A stretch of 64,000 nucleotides of DNA, from NCBI GenBank assembly GCA_031216915.1, contig CM062297.1, positions 545,994,971-546,058,970 of the forward strand. Reading direction: 5' to 3'. The position numbers and the translations under genes were made by a program. Below the pieces are notes generated by a model. It was not told where the DNA came from. It saw only the letters and a list, made by a program, of their open reading frames with translations, and ran no database searches. Source of the DNA: Pictodentalium vernedei (taxonomy: Eukaryota > Mollusca > Scaphopoda > Dentaliida > Dentaliidae). Numbering within the stretch: position 1 is the first letter of the stretch; every line of letters begins with the position of its first letter. Below are positions 1-12,225 of the stretch, piece after piece.

Positions 1-1020
1 GATCTCGACCAAGTTCCAAACTTCACACCCATGTAAGGCTATAGTTGAAATTATTTGTCAAACAGCTTTGATATTGTCTTTATTGGAACTCATGAAGTTT
101 CATTAAATCTACGAAAAAGTGAGTATAAGGCTTTTTGAGCTTTAACAACCAAATCATCTTGGGCTTTAGAGAAATTTGGCCCAAGATATGTAAATTCCTC
201 AGCAATATCAACACGCTTGCTTCCGATAAAGAAATGTTGGTTGCGTTTGTGTGCCATTAATTGATGCAGTTCCAAATATTAAACATTTTGTTTTTCAACG
301 ATTATTTGTAACATATTGGTTTCAGTATAACTGTGAAGCCTATTTAGGCACAGTTGAAGCCATTGCTGGTTATCAGATATCGTTACAAGATCACCGGCAA
401 AAGAAGATGGTTTAATTTGTAATCCTGCATCCACACAGGATCACACAAACTGTCGAAAATATCTTTTATGTCTTCAATAAAAAAACGAAATAGAGAGGGA
501 GATAAGATGCACCCCTGGCGGACGCCTATATAAGAGAGGGAGGCTGGTCCCAATTCATTAGACGTTTCAGTTAAATACAAGCTTAATTCATACACAGATT
601 TAACCACGTTGGATATTTCACCACACAAACCTATATGTTGAAGTTTCAGAATGAGCATTTCCCTGTTCATCGAATCAAATGTTTTGCGAAAATCAATAAA
701 AGCAGCAGTGGTCTTTTTGAATACATTTATTTGTCAATAACCGTTTTCAAAACAAAGGCACTATCTGTGGTCCCTTTTCCTTTGCAAAATCCAAACTGGT
801 TTTCGCCATAATATTTTTTATTATCTATAAAATAAGATAATCTTTGATTGAAAATTTAGGTGAACAATTTCCCGATAGCCGAACTAACTGCAATAACCCT
901 ATAATTATTTGGATAAATGCGATCACCCTTCTTATATCTGAGGAAAAACCCAACTTACTCGAATCTTCAGGATAACAACCAGAAATGAAAACCTGATTAA
1001 AAAGGTTTTTTTAATAAACT
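1..1020 (-). mobile_element. LINE reverse-transcriptase fragment (3' part)
   Basis: The minus strand encodes a decayed non-LTR retrotransposon reverse transcriptase. Around 720-660 it reads AFIDFRKTFDS, the palm motif A of LINE RTs. Positions 670-383 continue with the RT motif GVRQGCILSPSLF, and 275-90 carries a downstream piece with a YLG motif. The frames are broken by stops and shifts, so this is not a functional gene. It continues the RT whose N-terminal part lies at 2793-2590. The two halves were separated by the Tc1-like insertion at 1024-2584. The motif style fits the jockey/CR1/L2 group, but the clade is not certain. Confidence 0.75.
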
Positions 1021-1023
1021 ATA

Positions 1024-2584
1024 TACTACTCAAAGTTTGCTAAGCACCAAGTATATCCAACTACCTGTTTTATGTTTTAGTTGAAATATTGTAATGAAAA
1101 GTGTATATATTTTTTATTTAATTATATCTTTAATGATTTAAGTACAGAAATTAAGATTTTATTTGTGTTTGATAATATTTTTTAGCTTTTGAATACGATA
1201 ACCATGGAAAATGGATATCATTGGTAAAAGGGGAAATTTTTCAATTTGCCAAAATGTTGATGGAGCGAACTGGTATGGGTTCAATATCGAGTATGAGACA
1301 CATTAACAATAATACAGCTTGACAACGCCTTCTCATGCTCCCAATCAGGTTCCTGGTGGTCCTTTGTGGGATGTTGTTTCATTCTTGGACCAGCATGGCA
1401 CCAAGCTCCTGGACACTTCTTGGCTGGACTGGTCGGGCTGAAATTTCAAGCTGCAACTCATTCCAGGCTTGTTCGATTGGATTGAGGTCAGGGGATCTTG
1501 CTGGCCAGTCCATACGCTCAATCCCCTCCCTCTGTCGGTACTCCCCGACAGCATGGGCAACATGAGGACGAGCATTATCGTCCATCAGAATGAATCTATC
1601 ACCCACTGCACTTGCACACAGTCTGACGTGGACATCCAGGATCTCATCAATATACCGTTCTATAATAAGTGTACCACGTTCAAGGACACAGAGCTCTGTA
1701 CGTCCATCCCTGCTGATGCCGCCCAGACCATGATTGACCCGCTACCATAGCGGTCATTTTCAGCAATGTTGGCTGCATGTAATCGCTTTCCTGGTCTTCT
1801 CCATACCCTAGAACGCCTATCTGTGTGGTCTAGGTAGTACCTTGACTCATCTGTAAAAAGGACAGGTCGCCAATCTTCTCTGGTCCACCCAACGTGGTCC
1901 ATGGCCCATTCATATCGTGCCTGGCGGTGGTTCTGGGACAGCGGAATGCGAATACATGGTCTTCTCGATCGGAGACCACATTCGTGCAACCTCGCCCGGA
2001 TAGACTGCCTCGAAACATTTACCCCGGATGCATTCTGAAGGTCACTGCGAAGCTGGGGTTGCTGTGGAAAAGCGGTTCCTATGGGCCTGAGTTATCAAAA
2101 TCCGGTCTTCAGCTGCAGATGTTGCCCTGTCTCTGCCGCCACCACGCCGTCTTACTGGTGTGCCATACTGCTGAAATCTTGCCCAGGCTCTGGTGATTAC
2201 CGTATGGTGCACACCAAGGGCTTCACCAACCTGACGATTGGTAGCCCCTTGCTCCACATTTCTGCTTCAGACAAATGTCTTCATACATTTGCATTTGCCA
2301 TATTCAATCATTAAATCACAAGGGTTTGTGTTGAACTGAAGACTGAATACCCTGCACATGTCATGTATATGTAGACAGTACACGAAAACATCATGAAAAT
2401 CAAGAGGTACATGCTTTCCATGACTGTCACGAAAAGTCTGCCTGTCAAGAGAGCTAATGAAAACACTAGGGACCATCTCAATGCATTCCTCAATCATATC
2501 CACCAAAAAATATCGCAAATATGTCACAAGCAAATTTCACAATGATGTGTCAAATATTTGGTGCTTAGCAAACTTTGAGTAGTA
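1024..2584 (-). mobile_element. Tc1/mariner transposon with TA target site
   Basis: The ends are inverted repeats: TACTACTCAAAGTTTGC at 1024 and its reverse complement ending at 2584. Each is flanked by TA (1022-1023 and 2585-2586), the usual target duplication of this superfamily. The inverted repeat is about 27 bp. A damaged transposase lies inside on the minus strand. The element sits within a LINE ORF, so it is younger than the LINE insertion. Confidence 0.9.
1345..2257 (-). pseudogene. Tc1-like transposase, broken
   Basis: This was a DD34E-type transposase that cuts and pastes its own element. An N-terminal helix-turn-helix DNA-binding region is visible at 2257-2042. The catalytic core follows in another frame at 1989-1740, with VLFTDES holding the first Asp and the family's IMVW motif. 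A third frame at 1606-1379 holds LMDDNARPH (second Asp) and SPDLNPIEQAWN (the Glu). Frameshifts lie near 2055 and 1735, and a TGA at about 1379 falls where a Trp codon would be expected. All three catalytic residues remain, so the inactivation comes from reading-frame damage only. Confidence 0.88.
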
Positions 2585-2904
2585 TATATATCTATCATGC
2601 ATGGACCAACCGCCTTCAGCAAACGGTTACTAATATTGTGAAGACCCGACGATTTCCCACTTTTCAATTCGCGCAACTTTGAAAATATTTCAGATGGTGT
2701 GAAAGGCGTATTGTTCAACTTTATTTTTATTTCCAGGATATAAAACGACTTATCATCATTAGTAACGTTAATAGCTCCACTTTTAGAGTACAATTTCGAT
2801 AAAAAAAATCTACTTCGGTGTCGGGGTTAAGTTGATTGTCCATTCTTCTTCTGTTAATGAGGTGCCAGTATTGTTTTGGGTCACTAGATTCGAAATTATC
2901 CAAC

Positions 2905-3342
2905 CAGAGGCGGCGAAACCGGGGGGCACAGGGGACACATGCCCCTCCACGTTTTTCCACAGACATCTTGCGTGGTTACACAATGAGTTAAAATGGGCGC
3001 ATGCAAACGTGCTAATATACAGGCATTCCTGGAATATTACTTGAAAATCCAAACAACATTTAGCCAATGAATCCCACCTTCGGTCGCTTCGGTAACTTTC
3101 TTCCACTTCGACCATCTTCCAACCCGAAGGCTAGCCTTCGGGTTGGAAGATGATTGAAGTACAAGAAATGGTCAGGGCAGTGACCATACCGCGGCATGCT
3201 CATCTAAACGAGACACTATAATGTGTCACGGTACATTTACTGATATACGATTGTAACTTTTCCCCCGATTGGGCTGAACCATGATAGCCTTGAAATCTGT
3301 GCCCCTCCACTTTTATCGAGCTTCCGCCGCCTCTGTATCCGG
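2905..3342. mobile_element. Inverted-repeat non-autonomous DNA element
   Basis: The left end reads AGAGGCGGCG and the right end CGCCGCCTCT, and sub-terminal GGGGCACA/TGTGCCCC segments also pair. It interrupts the LINE linker region. No transposase is visible. A perfect 40-bp palindrome lies inside at 3113-3152. A related internal sequence occurs at about 52790-52930. Confidence 0.6.
3113..3152. repeat. Perfect 40-bp palindrome
   Basis: CATCTTCCAACCCGAAGGCT is followed directly by its exact reverse complement, with no spacer. A degenerate half-copy of this sequence is at about 52898-52915. It would form a cruciform or a hairpin. Confidence 0.85.
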
Positions 3343-3787
3343 CTGTTTGTACAACGCAGAGAAGATTTTTTTTCTTTTTAAACTTTGTTTCCTTTTTGTA
3401 AACTATCACTGAATTGATCATGCAGCATGATTTATAACTTTTTTCAAATCATTTTTCAGAGCTTTATATCTATCATCAAACCACAGTTCTTTACGCATAG
3501 TATTACCCTTACGGGTCGGTACTCCCATGTTATCAGAATTGTGGATTGATTTCAAGAGTGAGAGAAATCATGCACAGCCTCAGCTGTACCCTTACCATTA
3601 ATACTGTTAGCAATCACTTCGTATGAAAATGTTAAGTAGTAGTTTAATGCTATTGTTTTTTAAAGACATTCTTTAGCTTTCTCATTGTTATCTGATGTCC
3701 ATTTTAGGTTAGTTTGTTTTGAGAATTTGTATTTTTTTTTCTCTGTGGACAGATTGCTTTTAACGTCATATCTGAAGTGAGTAACAC

Positions 3788-3905
3788 CTCAGTGTAACAA
3801 CTCCGCGCAAGCACTCTTTGAAGGCAAGTACACCATCAACGTGCAGTACGCCTTTGTACACAGCGCCACTGTGCCCCCACGTGGGCAATCGGGATTAAGT
3901 GCCTT
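3788..3905 (-). mobile_element. SINE body fragment
   Basis: On the minus strand this matches the body shared by the SINEs at 36885, 48875 and 51862: the CCCACGTGGG segment and the GTACACCATCAACGTGCAGTACGCC-like segment, read in reverse. No Pol III head and no tail are present, so it is a truncated relic. The rest of 3700-4380 shows nothing I recognise. Confidence 0.55.
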
Positions 3906-4384
3906 GACATAAATGCTCTGCCACCATAACAAAATGAGCCAACGACCCCCCCCCCCCCCCAAAAAAAGGTTCACACCAGCTAGAAAACACCAAACTCTAA
4001 AATTTCCTCCAAGTGGGCTACTTGGTGCATTTTAAGGCGACGGACCGCAAACACATTTTTAAACTAGACTTTATGATTCTGGAGAATCATGGCTTTTCCC
4101 GATTAGATTCCATGATTTTTCATGACCCCACAGTGTCTGATGAATTGTTTTTAACTGTCTCACTGAAGTTCCCTCATTGATGTTATGAGAAAGGTGAGTA
4201 TAGTAGTCTCAAATGACTCGGTTTGGGTTTGATAAAAAAAAATGTTTAGGTAAAACCCATCATTAATGGTAGAATGGGTTAATATCAAGATCAATGTTTC
4301 CCTATTAGTTTTGCGTCCGGTAAAAGAAGTTACGCTTCTCTGTGGCATTTCCATTTGTTGGTGTCCAAAAACAGACTATTTCTT

Positions 4385-5800
4385 CAATTTTTTTTACATT
4401 TAGCAGCCCATGGAGGGTTAACAAATGCCTACCAGAATAATTTATCCATGCAACTGGTCATATGACACCAAGACCTATCAACCGCCATTTTCTCTTGGAA
4501 ACCCCACAAAATGTTTGTACAGAAATCCAGGGAAAACGATTTTTTAAGCTATCGATGGGTATCCGTGTTAACCTCCCCAACAGGGGTTAACACTTGTTTT
4601 TTAAATACTCTTATTACTTACAAAAATGGTCCTCTGTGAATTCCATTTCCAACAAAGGAGATTATGTTTATCTCTCATGTATACATTGGGTGCTGTACGT
4701 GTCTGAAAACAGCCCATGTTAACAAAATTACGATGCTTGGCAGCTTGTAGATGGTTAATAAACGCTCACCGGAGTATTTTGTCCATGCAACTTGTAATGT
4801 CACATAAAGACCTACGAATAGTCAATTTGTCTTGAAACCCTATAAGTTACCGTTATGGAAATTCACAGAAAATGGGAATTTAAAGCTTTCAAGGGATATC
4901 TCGCTTTAGCCTGCCCAAAATGGGTTAAGACGTCGACTTTTGAATACCCTTACTGCTTACAAAAATGTTTCCGTATAAATTGTGCGCTCGATAAAAGGAG
5001 GCACTTTTCTTTGTGGTGTATCCTTTGGGTGCTGTTGGTGTCCAAAAACAGCCCATTTTATCACAATTTTGACCTTCAACAGCCCGGGGAGGGTTAACTA
5101 ATGCTGACCGGAATATTTTGTTCATGCAACTTGTAATGTCACACCAAGACCTGCAAATAGCCGATTTTTTCTTGAAAACCTACAAAATGTTGATAGAGGA
5201 ATCCACAGAAAACGGGTATTTTAAGATTTTAATGGGTATCTCTATTTAACCAGCCCAAAATGGGTTAAGACGTCAAATTTTGAATACCCTTACCACTTTC
5301 AAAAATATTTTCCGATCAATTTTGCGTCCGATAAATGAAGGCCCCTTTCTCTCTGGTATCCCGTTTGGGTTCTGTTGGCGTCTAAAAACAGCCCATTTTA
5401 TCACAATTTTTACGTTTAGCAGCTCGGGGAGGGTTAACTAATGCTGACCGGAATATTTTATCCATGCAACTTGTAATGTCACACCAAAACCTGAGAGTGA
5501 CCAATTTTTCTTGAAAATCTACAAGACTCGTTTAGAGAAATCCACGGAAAACACGAACTTTTGAGCATTATGGGGGTATTGCTGTTTAACCAATCAAAAT
5601 GGGTTAACGCTTGGTTTTCTGAAGACCCTTATTACTGACAAAAATGATCCTCGGTGAATTCCACTCCCAATAAAGGAAGTTATGTTTATCTTTCGTGTAT
5701 TGTTTGGGTGCAGTGGGGGCCTGAAACCGGCCTATTTCATCAAAATTTCGATGTTTGGCAGCCTGTGGAGGGTTACCATATGCATCGCCTGATATGTCGT
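4385..5800. repeat. Tandem array of about 340-bp units
   Basis: The landmark GAGGGTTAAC/TAATGCTGACC recurs at about 4416, 4752, 5092, 5432 and 5770, giving a period of 336-340 bp and about four full diverged units. Each unit also repeats a 'ttaccacttacaaaaatg' stretch and an 'acagcccattttatcac' stretch. There is no convincing ORF across units. The array ends close to an A-rich tract at 6050-6090. Confidence 0.8.
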
Positions 5801-6048
5801 GTGTACCAAAGGGTGTGTCACAGACAGGTGTAGCAATGACGAATGTATAAAAAAAATCTACAAGACATGTTTCGAGAAAGTGCCGATAAACCCCAATTTT
5901 GGCAGTTTTTTGCCAATTCTGACAAAATAAGGGTTAAATCGAAAATTCTGCTTGTGTACATTTTTAGATTTTGTGCCCCTCTATGCGTGTGCAAAATTTC
6001 ATGAAAATCGGTTCGAAAATGGCTTCTGAATCGTACGGACAAAATGTG

Positions 6049-6090
6049 TGGAAAAAAAAAAAAAAAAAAACCCAAAAAAAAAAAAAAAAA
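6049..6090. repeat. A-rich tract
   Basis: Two poly-A runs separated by CCC follow immediately after the 340-bp array's trailing sequence. This could be the tail of a retroposed unit or a simple expansion. No target duplication could be assigned. Confidence 0.6.
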
Positions 6091-6445
6091 ATAATAATCC
6101 GTAGAAAAACAATAGTCTTTTCCAGAGGGAAAAGCCTAATCATCCAGTTATCATACTTTAATGTAATACATGGAAGTATCTTGACATTTCCTAAATTCCA
6201 GTTAATTTCAATTTTCGAAGGGTATATTAAAATCGGGTTTTACCGGGAGTTAGGACTTTCTTAAATACTTTTCATAATTTGTCTAACAGTATATTTTTTT
6301 ACCTTTTGCTTTCTACTTTTACCCCGGTTTCTTTTCATTTCGGGTTATATTACACACCCGTTCAGACAGAACTTGGCTTACGAGAACTTGTATCGCCACA
6401 TTTCTTTTCTTTCGTCGACTGTGTGTATTTTTTGTTGTTGTGTCT

Positions 6446-6488
6446 GTACCCTGAAGAAGGTCTTCATCAGACCGAAAGCTAGGTGAAA
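6446..6488 (+). ncRNA. Hammerhead-ribozyme-like motif (tentative)
   Basis: The order of conserved pieces matches a minimal type I hammerhead. CTGAAGA (6451-6457) fits CUGANGA. A 5-bp hairpin GGTCT/AGACC then acts as stem II, followed by GAAA, a one-pair stem III (G-C) and UA as the cleavage dinucleotide. The flanking ACC and GGT can pair as a short stem I. Such minimal hammerheads are known from Penelope-like retroelements, but no Penelope RT is visible nearby. Stem I is short, so this may be a decayed or chance match. Confidence 0.3.
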
Positions 6489-6647
6489 ATTGTTTTTTTT
6501 CCTTGCTGTTTGAGCTTTATTTAGACGAATTTCTTTCGCTTTAGGCTCTTGCATCCCTCGGATCCAGCACACTTGAAACACATTTGTTTTATCAGACTAT
6601 GGACTTTTATTTTTTATTTTTTTGTACTGTATATATATACGATAATA

Positions 6648-6780
6648 CCATAGTGTGGCTTGGTGTGTCAAATGTTCACCACGAGTGGTGAAGTGATGTT
6701 AACCGCGAGCCTTTGGCGCGCGGTTAACACCACTCACAACGAGTGGTGAACATTTGGTACACCAAGCTACTTTGGGTATA
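6648..6780. mobile_element. Inverted-repeat MITE
   Basis: The left arm (GGCTTGGTGT...CAAATGTTCACCAC) pairs with the right arm (GTGGTGAACATTTGGTACACCAAGC) around a GC-rich centre at about 6705-6720. There is no ORF. A TA-rich flank is seen on both sides, but the target duplication is unclear. Confidence 0.65.
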
Positions 6781-6789
6781 TTTTATTTA

Positions 6790-9700
6790 TACCATGGTCG
6801 TCAGCTTATTAAGAGTCGCTATTATTTTTTCTCGATTTTACTGAGCAGCAGACTTACATACGTGAGAATCTGTTTTTGTTTACATGAGCATCGGTGGGCG
6901 GTACTTCCGCTGTCAGTTTTATCGCCGAAATGAAATGGAAAAACAAACTGAGCCTTTTTCGTTTTAATAACATCATAGCATACTATTTCCAGTTATGGAT
7001 GCTTTATTAACATGAGACAATACATGTTTTGTTAATTTGTGCCATCTTATGAGGTAAAAAACGTTATAAATAGTTACCACTTTCATTTCACTCTTCGCGG
7101 GGCAACGTGCGATAAATTGAGACAAGTTTGCATTCAGATCGACGTCACCAAAGATCAACATGGATGTAGTTCTACTGTAGGTGTAAATTTTTACTATTGA
7201 AATCACATTGCTGGCGTGTTCATCACGGTTGGTGTGTAAAGCTAAAATTTATGTCATAGGCTTTTCATATATAGTAGAACAGGTAATCATGGTATAAAGT
7301 TATATATACGATATATCCGAATGAAGTGTGAACAAATATCTATCACATGTTTTTTTCCGTGAAACTGAAGGTACTGCATTTGATAAAACAGCACGAAGTT
7401 TAGAGATATCCAATATGCCATCTATCCGCATCAAAATGGCAAGCTGAGAAAGGAAACCGTTAGTTATGACACTGTCGAATCACCCGTAATGCTCGCGTGG
7501 CCTTCAGTGTATAGAGGTCTAGTGTACAAAGGTCTTTATTACCCATCGAGAGCAAAATGCAGTTGTGTTGCCCTTGTACAGTACTGCCGCCGTGGACTGG
7601 TCACTTTCTTCGGTTAGGTATTATTTCCTTGGACGCAATAATAATATGAGATTCCAAACACTCATTACAGAAATAAGCATCAAAAATTTAATTAATGAAG
7701 CACCGTGTACAGCCCGGTGCTTTATTAATTCAAATTTAGCTGCTGGCGATTTTTATTACCTGTAAAACGTATTCGTGGACATCACTTCTCACGCGTGGAT
7801 TACGACCGGTCTACGGCGACTGTACTGTATTATCTTGTATTATTAGACGTGTTGTCCTTTAGAAACTGACGGATCATACGTGAAATGTATAGAACTGTGG
7901 TTTAAAATAAAACGGATTGAAGAGAGGTGGCGAGTGGCAGAAGAATAGTGTTTACACATCTTTTCCTGGTGCATTCCTCGTCATCTCTTTATGTTAGTTA
8001 CGCGTATTCAAATAAGACCTTTTGGATCTGGCCTCTGATGCTCTCATATCCGAAGTAGACAAATGTTTTTCTGACGAGGGCTCATTTTATTTCACGTAAA
8101 CGCGATTGGCAGGAAGGAACAGGTACGGTGGGTTTTCATTCTAGTATCATTTCACGAGAATCATCTGAGAAAAACTGATCGTCCCTTGAAAGCATAAAAG
8201 TGTCATCTGCATCAAAAGCTACTTTTCCACATATTGTAAACTATGTACACATGGGCTCCCTATTTCCTATCTGGTCTAAATATAGAAATGCAGTGATCCT
8301 CACGCAATCGGTATTCTGCTTACCCTGCGTTACCAATGTGGAGTACGCTGCCAATAAAATAAGAATTTGGGAAGATTTTGCGTCGGGACTTTTGCTTGTA
8401 TTTATCCACAGATACATTTTCAAGAAGTCTGAGTTTTGAACTAGAAACTTACTAATATTTCAATTACATCATCAAAACATGCTTCCGATGAAGGTATGCC
8501 TGGATAATGTAGTTGGAAAATTCTGTAAGTCATCAGTAATCAAAATTACAGAATTTTGAGCCATCAATGTCGGAACAAATCGGATTTACACCCCACCCCA
8601 ATCGGTCATGTTCGCGTCGCCCATGCATTGGGGAAATGGTTCAAGAATATCGCACACAGTCTTTTGTTAAAAGTTTATTGTTCTAAGATAGTTGCAAAAA
8701 TTATCAAATTACGACTGTTCTCTGTGATAACCTTCTTGTGACGTCAGAGGGGTACACTATTGTTTGTTGACCGGTAGGTACTGGGTTTTATCCTCCCTAT
8801 GGTGAGGAGCTTATGGCACATTTATGATTGTTACACCACATTTGATATGCTCTTCACCAGTCAATAACCATTATTCATTTCCGTTTTTGTGTACAGTATA
8901 ATAATGTGTTTTAAACGTGTGCGTGTATGTTGGGAGCGACTTGGATATCGATAAGACACAAGAATTACGCAGCATTATAAAAATGATGACCTGGTCAGAG
9001 GGTAACATTGCAGATTGTCTCTCCGGGGAACCATTGTCTCCCGAGACCAGGTCAACATTTTTTTATTATACCGAATCAATCTATATTTTCCCGGAGCATA
9101 TAAAAAACTTCTCTGGTTGGGATGTATTGCAACAACAAGCTAGTTTGACAACAGTAGTTAAGACATAAACAATAACAGTTAACAAAATAACATTTCTTCG
9201 TTTCACAGCCACTTTTCACTGTTCTGGTAGTCTTGGCATAGCACCATAAACATTCATTGTGGCATTGCAGTTCACAAACTGAGGACAAACATTTATCAGC
9301 TTTTGCTCAGAGTTATATGGAGCATCGCTTAGTGCTAATACTGTCTTTTGATTGAACTAAATGATCAATGTCTTCTGAAGACATTTGTGTGAACCGAGAA
9401 GTGTTTACGGGAGCCATAGTATAACAATGTAAACAACAGTGGAATGCGGAACTCGTCGTCTCTTATCAGATAAATGACGTCACTTCTCTTTGCTTCGTGT
9501 GTTTCCGCGAGCCTCCTCGGAACACTTCGGTTTCAGAGGGTAACATTGCGAAAAATGTTTCACGGCAAGGTTGCACGACCGGGTAACATTGCGAATTGAC
9601 CCACAAAAGCGTAAGGGGAAATAACATTGCGTTTTATAATGAGGTAAAATAAAATGATATTATGCAGCACTCCCCAGGTGGGCGTACACTGTAGGGAATG

Positions 9701-10145
9701 TTCATTGTGACTAAAGTACCACTTACATGATTTTCTACCAGTAGTTGTTTATGATTTTTAAGTTTTCCATAACTATTTTTGGATCAATTCGTCGCATAAA
9801 ATATCATATTAAGCAAATTGGCCATACGTTTTATTTTTTATTTTATTCAATATGTTGGCATGTGTAGTGAGGTATTGTGATAATTTAATTGAAACAGGAT
9901 CTGTAATGATTTAAGAATTAATTATTTAATTAAGGTTCAAATTCACATGCTCTGTTTTCTGATCTGTTATTAAATTGGAATGCCCCTTGGCATCTATTAG
10001 TTTCGTCCACGCACAAATGCATGCAAAACCGATTGAGGATTGCAAACAACAAATTCAAATTTGTGAATCGGGAGAAAGTTTTATTTCGCTGCATATTCCT
10101 TTTCTCAAAACCTGAAGACATCCCCCCAGAATCATCATTGGAATA
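6790..10145. other. Gene-free stretch with short repeats
   Basis: I see no supported gene here. What it holds: a small palindrome at 7690-7735 (GCACCG...CGGTGC between AATTAAT repeats), a relic of the palindromic repeat at 8467-8515, and an inverted repeat GACCTGGTC/GACCAGGTC at 8988-9052. The 12-mer GGGTAACATTGC and close variants occur at about 8999, 9538, 9580 and 9618. Short open frames here have no recognisable family. Confidence 0.6.
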
Positions 10146-10148
10146 CCA

Positions 10149-11806
10149 GGGCCGTGCGAATCTAACATTTTGTCGAATGGAACCCCGGATCGAACCTGAT
10201 GGGGGATTTTGAATCGAATCGAATCGAATCCCAACGTTCTCCAGGTTGTTGATATTGCACCATCTTACAACAGTAAATATTTTCAGACTCCACTCAAGTT
10301 TTGCATGCGACTGTGGCTCGACTATTTGGGAAAATCAATAAAAAAGAGAAATATTACAGAATGGAATCAGAGCAGTTTCGGAAGCGGAGCCTCAATGAAC
10401 TCTCGCCTATCATCATGTCTTCTGTATAGGAGACCTGATAATGGAAGAAGAATTCAAGAGGTGACACTTGGTATGATGTCGAGAATATCTCGACGATTCA
10501 AAAATTTCCGTTCGGCGCGACTCGACTCGAATCGAATCATCGGTATGACTTTCAATCGAATTTCGGAACTTGGCTTCATCAATAATTTTTATGATCTTTT
10601 TAGAAAATAAATCTAGAGCTGTTCCATTTACTGAAAGTTTCTGCGATTTTTTTTTTGGTGGGTGGGTGGAGGGTGAATTTGGTTCTTCTGTTTTTCATAT
10701 GAACTACGGTTTGACATGCCAGCGTGTCGGATGGATTCACCTGGTTCCTATATATTGATATAATATTTCCAATATAGACTGAACATATAAACATAAGTTG
10801 TTTTATTATATTTATGTCATACATTTGGTATTTTGGGAGAATATACGACATTCATGGCTGTATATTTTCCTTGGTGATCCAACCGAGTGATCAGTTGCTT
10901 TAGAAAAATATCCTGTTTATTTTTTATATATATTATTATATACTACCTTGTAAGATAACAGGAAAGTCCAACAAATGTTTTTCGATGTTTATTGTCTCGA
11001 TAGATATAAGGGAATATATCACCGGAAGCGAGGCGCATAACACAATATCACTATCAATATAATTGCGCATTTTCGTCATTTTATTTGCAATTAAGACGTG
11101 TTGTAATTGCAGTTAAAACCTCACAACGCAGATAATTTGAGTTTCGCTGAGCACCGAGTTTTGTCTTTGTTGCTCATATTGTATTCAGTATTCTTCCGAA
11201 ATTTCTGTTGCGTTTCGTGTGTCTTTCACAAAAATGGTGAAAATCTCCGGGGTTGAAGATCCACTCGTTATGTTGTGATATTAACCCTTTACCCAACGTA
11301 ACGGTAAAAACCGGTCAGCGCTATTCTCAAAAATCGCCAATTAATTTTCATTATTTTTTCATTTTTTGTCTCAAAAACATGGGTTATGACCCCTCGTTGG
11401 AACGAGCTCGTTCCAACGAGGGGTCATAACTTATGTTTTTGAGACAAAAAATGAAAAAAATTAGTTATTCAAGAATTGTTTTTGCAGGTGTCATCTGTTT
11501 TCATGTTAGGTAAAGGGTTAAACCCTAAAGGCCGCTATTCCGGCCCTGGAACATGATACTCCATAATTTCACCAAGTTGGATGACTGTTCTTGAAAATAT
11601 TGAATTGTCTACCCTCAGGTAATGAATATGGACTATTCCAACTGCTGTCATTGAACTGACTTCGAAAACAACGTCAGGGTTCAAAGGATTAATGCACTCG
11701 TCTGTAAAAAACATGGAACATTCCAGAACGAAATCGACAGTTCGAGAGGTTCCGAATCAGCGTGATTCGACTCGCCTCAAATCGAAGCCTCGCAGAGCCG
11801 TAGAAC
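10149..11806. mobile_element. hAT-like non-autonomous element with GATTC-rich ends
   Basis: The left end (AGGGCCGTGCGAATC) and the right end (GCCTCGCAGAGCC) resemble inverted repeats of a CAGGGCCCTGCGAATC-type hAT element. Both ends carry runs of GAATC/GATTC. Similar ends occur at 14362, 16460, 36784, 37645 and 38098. A TTAA-type MITE is nested at 11281-11521. Inside is an imperfect AGGTCTCC/GGAGACCT palindrome at about 10425. No transposase was found. Confidence 0.45.
11281..11521. mobile_element. TTAA palindromic MITE, subfamily A (copy 1)
   Basis: It begins TTAACCCTTTACC and ends GGTAAAGGGTTAA, so TTAA flanks the CCCTTTACC inverted repeats as in piggyBac-type elements. The centre is a long palindrome around GGAACGAGCTCGTTCC, extended by CCCCTCGT/ACGAGGGG. 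The inner arms contain GTCTCAAAAACAT. No coding capacity. Confidence 0.88.
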
Positions 11807-12225
11807 CCATGCTGTGATGTGTTTTGAGATTGGGTCAGCAATTATCTTCGGATACTGAAGTGGGGGCGACGTCACCCACGCCTGGAAGACTGAGGCATGG
11901 GGTTTCCCTGCTGTTCTCATGTGCACATACTGATGTATCTCCCCGAGGAGTCTACGACAACATATATTAGCCACCGCAACCGGCTATGTCGAAGTAAAGG
12001 GCGTGACAGACGGCCACAGCTCATGCTATTTTTGGTTGTGGAAATTTTGGAAGGGAAATTCAACTCACATAGTTATAACTAAACGAAAAGTCACATATGA
12101 CATATTATTGAATGTCCTTGAACAAGTCAAGATGCCACGCTATTTTTGATAATACTTGATACCTTGCGGCAATCTTGGATATTGGCGGTCTTTTACTAAG
12201 CCAAGCTGTCACGCTATATTTGAGC
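11690..12225 (+). repeat. Long dispersed repeat, copy 1
   Basis: This segment matches 37585-38065 closely and in the same orientation, including GTAGAACCCATGCTG and the stretch beginning AACTCACATAGTTATAAC. The two copies lie on either side of the Polinton, about 26 kb apart. No protein family was recognised in any frame. Confidence 0.75.

Larger units (their letters stand above)
2585..3700 (-). mobile_element. LINE fragment (5' part of RT ORF)
   Basis: On the minus strand, 2793-2590 encodes the RT N-terminus, including FTPSEIFSKLRELKSGKSSG. Around 2910-2830 is the linker typical of the region between endonuclease and RT (FESSDPKQYWHLINRRR). Upstream, around 3470-3350, WFDDRYKALKNDLKK matches the same linker family. 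A GC-rich inverted-repeat element at about 2905-3342 splits this linker. The sequence holds several stops and is a decayed copy. Confidence 0.65.

Noticed and set aside
4855..5125. ORFs in the 340-bp array
   Set aside because: Not preserved between units; the repeat explains them.
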